Part shown: in pieces, positions 6,576 through 9,845 of the stretch
How the letters are laid out: the number at the start of each line of letters is the position of its first letter
Numbering within the stretch: position 1 is the stretch's first letter
From: AC-69 sp035701505
GTDB lineage: Bacteria > Actinomycetota > UBA4738 > HRBIN12
Reading direction: 5' to 3'
Assembly (NCBI GenBank): GCA_035701505.1
Contig: DASSSA010000007.1
Location: forward strand, 1 to 9,845
DNA length: 9,845 bases
Made by a program: the position numbers and the translations under genes
Notes under the pieces: generated by a model
Database searches by the model: none
The model's input: only the letters and a program-made list of their open reading frames with translations
Told to the model about the DNA's origin: nothing

Positions 6576-7703
6576 ATGCGGGTCCTGATCGCGCCGGATA
6601 AGTTCCGCGGAACGCTCACGGCCGCCCAGGCCGCTCACGCCGTGGCCTCGGGGTGGCGCCGAGCCCGCCCCAGCGACACGCTCGTCGAGGTGCCGATGGC
6701 CGATGGCGGGGAGGGCACGCTGGACGCCATGGTCGAAGCACTGGACGGGACGTCCCACCCGGCGAGCGTCCACGGCCCGCTCGGCGATCCGGTCGATGCC
6801 GAGTACGGGATCGTCTCCGGACCCTCCGGCGTGACGGCCGTCGTGGAGATGGCCCGGGCCTCCGGGCTCGGGCTGATCGGGGAAGCCCGCCGCGACCCCA
6901 CACGGACCTCCACCGGCGGAACCGGCGAGCTCATCCGCGCCGCTCTGGGGCATGGGCCGGCGGAGGTCGTCGTGTGCATCGGAGGGAGCGCGACGAACGA
7001 TGGGGGTGCCGGCCTGGCACAGGCGCTGGGGGTTCGGCTGATCAACGCGTCCGGCGGCGAGATCGGTCCGGGCGGCGCGTCGCTCCTCGAGCTGGAGCGA
7101 ATCGACGTCACCGGTCTGGAACCCGCTGTCGCGCAGACCCGGTTCCTGGTCGCGTGCGACGTGGACAACCCGCTCACGGGTCCCCGGGGGGCTTCGGTCG
7201 TCTACGGGCCGCAGAAGGGCGCCACCTCCGAGGACGTCCTGCTGCTGGACAGGGCCCTGGGCCACCTGGCCGCCGTCATCTACCGGGACCTCGGACTGGA
7301 CGTGCGCGACCTCGCCGGAGGCGGTGCGGCTGGGGGGCTCGGGGCCGGCATGGTGGCGTTCCTGGGGGCCCATCTCCGGCCGGGGGTCGATCTGGTGATG
7401 GACGCGGTGGGCCTGGGCCGCCGTCTGGCGACGGCCGACCTGGTCGTCACGGGGGAGGGGGCGCTGGACCAGCAATCCCTCGACGGGAAGGTCCCCGGGG
7501 GCGTGATCGGGGCGGCCCGGGCATCGGGGGTCCCGGCCATCGTCCTGTGCGGGCGAGCCGAGGCCGGCCTCCTCGACGTCCCCGTTTTCGACCTGGTCGG
7601 CCGGTTCGGGGAGCACCGGGCGATGACCGACGCCCGGGCGGCGCTGGAGGATCTGGCGGAGGAGGTGGGCGCGGGGCTTCAGGGGCTATCGACGGACCCG
7701 TGA
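6576..7703 (+). CDS. glxK: Type I glycerate 2-kinase (GlxK/GarK family)
   Basis: This 375-residue protein is a glycerate kinase of the GarK/GlxK family, which phosphorylates D-glycerate to 2-phosphoglycerate and feeds glyoxylate or sugar-acid breakdown into glycolysis. The signatures appear in order: RVLIAPDKFRGTLTA at the N-terminus, MADGGEGT at about 45-52, GGSATNDGG at 136-144, DVDNPLTGPRG at 195-205, PQKGA at 212-216, and TGEGALDQQSLDGK at 292-305. The length is normal for the family. The start is ATG 6576 because the family always begins a residue or two before the VLIAPD strand, although the frame is open farther upstream. The stop overlaps the GTG of the next gene (GTGA). No glyoxylate carboligase or tartronate reductase gene lies in the window, so the pathway context is not visible. 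The chemistry is secure; the symbol follows the family. Confidence 0.95.
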   Translation: MRVLIAPDKFRGTLTAAQAAHAVASGWRRARPSDTLVEVPMADGGEGTLDAMVEALDGTSHPASVHGPLGDPVDAEYGIVSGPSGVTAVVEMARASGLGLIGEARRDPTRTSTGGTGELIRAALGHGPAEVVVCIGGSATNDGGAGLAQALGVRLINASGGEIGPGGASLLELERIDVTGLEPAVAQTRFLVACDVDNPLTGPRGASVVYGPQKGATSEDVLLLDRALGHLAAVIYRDLGLDVRDLAGGGAAGGLGAGMVAFLGAHLRPGVDLVMDAVGLGRRLATADLVVTGEGALDQQSLDGKVPGGVIGAARASGVPAIVLCGRAEAGLLDVPVFDLVGRFGEHRAMTDARAALEDLAEEVGAGLQGLSTDP

Positions 7704-8176
7704 GCGGGGCGATCGACCGGTTCCTGGAGGCCGCCGAGGTGCTCGGGCACGACGTGGAGGTTCGCCGGTTCCCCGAAGGGACGAAGACGGCGGCCGACGC
7801 CGCTCGCGCCGTGGGATGCGACATCGGCCAGATCGTGAAGTCGCTGGTGTTCATGGCCGACGGCCGTGCCGTCCTGGCGCTCACGTCTGGAGCCAACCGC
7901 GTGGATACGGCCAAGCTGGCGGCGGTTTCGGGCGCCACGCAGGCCAGGCGGGCGAACGCCGACGAGGTCAGGGCCGCCACCGGGTATGCGATCGGAGGAA
8001 CGCCTCCGTTCGGGCATCCCCGACCGATCCCTGCGTTCATCGACCAGGACCTCTTCGGATACGAGGAGATCTGGGCGGCCGCCGGGACCCCCGACTCGGT
8101 GTTCCGGACGACCCCGGAGGAGCTTCGGACCGCGGCCGGGGCCGGCCTGGCGGACTTGAAGGAGCGGAGCAAGTAG
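7700..8176 (+). CDS. YbaK/EbsC-type aminoacyl-tRNA deacylase
   Basis: This 158-residue protein has the YbaK/ProX fold, which hydrolyses mischarged tRNA in trans, for example Cys-tRNA(Pro) or Ala-tRNA(Pro). The key lysine is K47 in GQIVKSLVF, equivalent to the essential lysine of YbaK. The glycine loop GYAIGGTPPFGH (95-106) has the actinobacterial form of the GG.SP.G motif. The length is typical of a single-domain member. The start is GTG 7700, which overlaps the glycerate kinase stop by four bases; no good Shine-Dalgarno precedes it, so translation is probably coupled. The pairing with glycerate kinase has no obvious metabolic logic. The exact tRNA specificity (Cys, Ala or other) cannot be assigned from these motifs. 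Confidence 0.92.
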   Translation: MSGAIDRFLEAAEVLGHDVEVRRFPEGTKTAADAARAVGCDIGQIVKSLVFMADGRAVLALTSGANRVDTAKLAAVSGATQARRANADEVRAATGYAIGGTPPFGHPRPIPAFIDQDLFGYEEIWAAAGTPDSVFRTTPEELRTAAGAGLADLKERSK

Positions 8177-8200
8177 CGCCGGAACGTCGCAGCCAACCGC

Positions 8201-8206
8201 TAGAAT
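8201..8206 (+). promoter_or_regulatory. Putative -10 element TAGAAT upstream of the A-type Fe-S carrier gene
   Basis: TAGAAT matches the -10 consensus well and lies in the 88-bp gap after the deacylase gene. Transcription near 8213 would give a leader of about 50 bases, with GGAGG (8256-8260) four bases before the ATG. A 5-bp inverted repeat, CCGCT (8197-8201) and AGCGG (8209-8213), flanks the box and could be an operator, though it is short. No -35 hexamer is clear. Confidence 0.45.
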
Positions 8207-8264
8207 GGAGCGGCAACGCCCCCAGCCACCCAAGCAGCGGTGAGCAGGACCGACCGGAGGACCG

Positions 8265-8585
8265 ATGATCCAGCTGACCCAGACCGCAGCCGGCAAGGTG
8301 AAGGAGCTCCTCGAGGAGGAGGGCCGGGCGGACATCTCGCTCCGTGTGGCCGTCCAGCCCGGTGGATGCTCGGGGCTCCGTTACGCGATGTACCTCGACG
8401 ACCAGGTCTCGGAGAAGGACGTCACCGCCGACCAGTTCGGGGTCTCGCTGGTCGTGGACAAGATGAGCGCCCCCTACCTGACCCAGGCGACGATCGACTT
8501 CGTCGACAGCCTGGAGGCATCGGGCTTCACCATCGACAACCCGGCCGCGCAGGGCTCGTGCGCCTGCGGCCACTCATTCCACTAG
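8265..8585 (+). CDS. erpA: A-type iron-sulfur cluster carrier/insertion protein (ErpA/IscA/HesB family)
   Basis: This 106-residue protein belongs to the A-type carrier family, which receives Fe-S clusters from the scaffold and delivers them to apo-enzymes. The three conserved cysteines are C35 in QPGGCSGLRY and C99 and C101 in GSCACGHSF. These are the same positions as in Escherichia coli IscA. The length is that of the family, and ATG 8265 has a strong Shine-Dalgarno (GGAGG, 8256-8260). It stands apart from the suf genes at the left end, with its own promoter-like box, as is common for actinobacterial ErpA-like genes. ErpA, SufA and IscA cannot be told apart reliably by motifs alone, so the symbol is the likely one. 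The last 12 bases overlap the convergent aminotransferase reading frame. Confidence 0.94.
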   Translation: MIQLTQTAAGKVKELLEEEGRADISLRVAVQPGGCSGLRYAMYLDDQVSEKDVTADQFGVSLVVDKMSAPYLTQATIDFVDSLEASGFTIDNPAAQGSCACGHSFH

Positions 8586-8851
8586 AGCGTCCAGCGCGGC
8601 GCCGAACCCCTCGCGAAGCTCATCGAGTTCGGCCCGATCGATCACCAGCGCCGGCGAGACCTGCAGGCCTCCAGTCGCGAGCGTCCTGGTCATGACCCCG
8701 GCATCGCGGCATGCTCGAACGGCCCGCGCCGGGAGCGTGGGGTCCTCGGCGATGGCCTGGCTGGACAGTTGCACCGCCGCGAGCACGCCGGTGCCGGCCC
8801 GGACCTCGTCGACGATCGGGTGAGCCGCAAGGGGCGTCAGCGCGTCGGCCA
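8574..8851 (-). pseudogene. Out-of-frame C-terminal part of the class III aminotransferase (about 92 residues)
   Basis: This stretch, read in the +1-shifted frame, continues the aminotransferase without any gap in homology. After ELEAD in the first frame, the shifted frame reads LADALTPLAAHPIVDEVRAG, then TGVLAAVQLSSQ, and TLATGGLQVSPALVIDRAEL near the end. This is a normal class III C-terminal small domain that closes the active site. The first complete codon of this part is at 8849-8847. A GTG at 8786 could start a 70-residue fragment, but there is no reason to expect one. One missing base near 8851 explains the break. It ends with TGA inside the last codons of the Fe-S carrier gene on the other strand. 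Confidence 0.88.
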
Positions 8852-9826
8852 GTCGGCCTCCAGCTCCAGCGCTCGTTTGGGAAGCGCCTCACGCTCCAGG
8901 ATGTCGAGGTTGGCCATCGCCGCGGCCGCCACCGTGGCGTGACCGGAGTAGGTGTACCCGTGCCGCCACAGCCCGGCCGTCCCGTTCCAGAACGGATCGG
9001 CCACGCGGGGCGACGCGACCACGGCGCCCATCGGCAGGTAGCCGCTCGTGATGCCCTTGGCACAGGTGATGAGGTCGGGCTGGAGCTCCCACCGGTTGCT
9101 GGCGAACCAGTCGCCCGCTCGCCCGAAGCCGGTGATGACCTCGTCGGCGACGAACAGGACACCGGCCTGGCGGCAGATCGACCGGACTCCCTCCAGGTAG
9201 CCCACCGGTGGCGCGAGCACGCCGCCGGCCCCGATGATCGGTTCACAGAAGAACGCGGCCACGCGTTCCGGGGTTGCAGCATCTATGACGTCGCGAAGGG
9301 CATCCGGTGAATCCCACGCGACCCTCGTCACGTCGGCCACGAGCGTGCCGTATCCGGAGGCGTTGGCCCCGATGCCAGCCAGGCTGGTCCCGGCGACGTG
9401 CATGCCGTGGTACGCGTTCTCCCGGGTGATGACCACCGTGCGGTCGGCCTGACCCAGGAGCTGCCAGTACCGGCGGGCCATCTTGGCCGCCGTGTCGATC
9501 GAGTCCGAGCCGCCGCTCGTGAAGAACACCTTGGCGTCGGGGTCGGGCGAGAGGTCAGCCACCCGCTCGGCCAGCTCGATGGCCGGCCGGTTCGAGACGT
9601 CACCGAAGGTCGAGTAGGCGGACAGCCGGCGGAGCTGGGCGGCGGCGGCATCGGCGATCTCGGCCCGGCCGAACCCAACGTTGCAGTACCACAGGCCCGC
9701 GGTGGCATCGATGTACCTCCGCCCGTTCTCGTCCCAGACGTGCACGCCGTCGCCACGGTCCAGGACGAGCTCTCCGCTTTCCTGGATCGCGGACATGTCG
9801 GCGAAGGAATGCCAGAACCGGGTCAT
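8837..9826 (-). CDS. Class III PLP-dependent aminotransferase, first 329 codons up to a frameshift stop
   Basis: This frame encodes the N-terminal and PLP-binding domains of a class III (omega-type) aminotransferase. The family features are VWDENGRRYIDATAGLWYCN near residues 29-48, the phosphate-binding TSGGSDSIDTAAKMARR region, the PLP-contacting D228 in FVADEVITGFGRAG, and the PLP lysine K257 in TCAKGITSGYLPMGA. After D325 the frame ends prematurely (WPTR, stop), while the missing C-terminal domain continues in the other frame. Restoring one base gives about 417 residues, close to family length. Start ATG 9826 fits the usual N-terminus (FWHSFADM), with TACCGT eight bases upstream. The amino donor may be an omega-amino acid or a diamine such as beta-alanine, GABA or putrescine; motifs do not decide this. 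The product as written would lack its small domain and probably be inactive. Confidence 0.92.
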   Translation of the reverse strand: MTRFWHSFADMSAIQESGELVLDRGDGVHVWDENGRRYIDATAGLWYCNVGFGRAEIADAAAAQLRRLSAYSTFGDVSNRPAIELAERVADLSPDPDAKVFFTSGGSDSIDTAAKMARRYWQLLGQADRTVVITRENAYHGMHVAGTSLAGIGANASGYGTLVADVTRVAWDSPDALRDVIDAATPERVAAFFCEPIIGAGGVLAPPVGYLEGVRSICRQAGVLFVADEVITGFGRAGDWFASNRWELQPDLITCAKGITSGYLPMGAVVASPRVADPFWNGTAGLWRHGYTYSGHATVAAAAMANLDILEREALPKRALELEADWPTR

Positions 9827-9834
9827 GGCGCACC

Positions 9835-9840
9835 ACGGTA
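9835..9840 (-). promoter_or_regulatory. Putative -10 element TACCGT for the aminotransferase gene
   Basis: Read on the minus strand, 9840 to 9835 is TACCGT, eight bases before the ATG at 9826, with no Shine-Dalgarno between them. This would again be a leaderless arrangement. It is at the window edge, so any -35 lies outside. A six-base pattern with three fixed positions is weak evidence on its own. Confidence 0.3.
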
Positions 9841-9845
9841 CCAGC

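Noticed and set aside
5297..6601. Long plus-strand open frame (434 codons) across the sigma and MDMPI genes.
   Set aside because: It lies opposite two well-supported minus-strand genes and has low-complexity composition and no recognisable domain.
6150..7616. Long minus-strand open frame opposite glycerate kinase (488 codons).
   Set aside because: It is the antisense shadow of a clear glycerate kinase in GC-rich DNA. Its composition is rich in Pro, Gly, Arg and Gln, and it shows no motif.
8205..8243. Twelve-codon open frame upstream of the Fe-S carrier gene as a leader peptide.
   Set aside because: Its ATG lies inside the likely -10 box, so it would not be in the transcript, and it has no Shine-Dalgarno.
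1..9845. Search for CRISPR arrays, tRNA or rRNA genes, insertion sequences, or defence or toxin modules.
   Set aside because: No regularly spaced repeats, cloverleaf-like segments, transposase motifs or toxin/antitoxin pairs were visible. The sequence is almost fully explained by ordinary chromosomal genes.

Overview
The window is GC-rich and densely packed with genes. It looks like a chromosomal segment of an actinobacterium or a close relative. Four things point that way: a SufS/SufU iron-sulfur pair, a protein of the mycothiol-dependent maleylpyruvate isomerase (MDMPI) family, an ECF sigma factor with an RskA-like membrane anti-sigma factor, and several starts that look leaderless, with a TAnnnT box just upstream of ATG. 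I see no phage, transposon, CRISPR, tRNA or rRNA signal. The lineage below phylum cannot be read from the window.

Layout, left to right. (1) 2-2707 (+): the 3' end of sufS, then sufU, then a DUF2207 membrane protein whose ATG overlaps the sufU stop. This looks like the tail of a suf operon; sufB, sufC and sufD would be expected to the left. (2) 2782-4339 (+): a small SAM-dependent methyltransferase with its own putative leaderless promoter, and four bases later a FemAB/BioF2-like GNAT acyltransferase. (3) 6511-4336 (-): an MDMPI/DinB-like protein, an ECF sigma factor and its zinc-binding anti-sigma factor, apparently one transcription unit. The unit ends tail-to-tail with the acyltransferase, with overlapping stop codons. 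(4) 6576-8176 (+): a type I glycerate kinase and an overlapping YbaK/EbsC-type aminoacyl-tRNA deacylase. The 64-bp gap between blocks 3 and 4 carries two head-on -10 elements that share the same TA step. (5) 8265-8585 (+): an A-type iron-sulfur carrier (ErpA/IscA family) with its own promoter-like box, a second Fe-S function separate from the suf block. (6) 9826-8574 (-): a class III PLP aminotransferase broken into two frames by an apparent one-base loss near 8851. It overlaps the 3' end of the Fe-S carrier gene.

How they may work together: sufS and sufU mobilise cysteine sulfur for Fe-S assembly, and the A-type protein inserts clusters into targets. The sigma/anti-sigma pair has a zinc-thiol motif and lies downstream of an MDMPI-family gene, so it may link envelope or thiol stress to transcription; that is inference. 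The other genes are housekeeping or unassigned. I find no convincing undescribed multi-gene system here. The most useful observations are the aminotransferase frameshift, the shared divergent promoter, and the MDMPI/sigma/anti-sigma arrangement.
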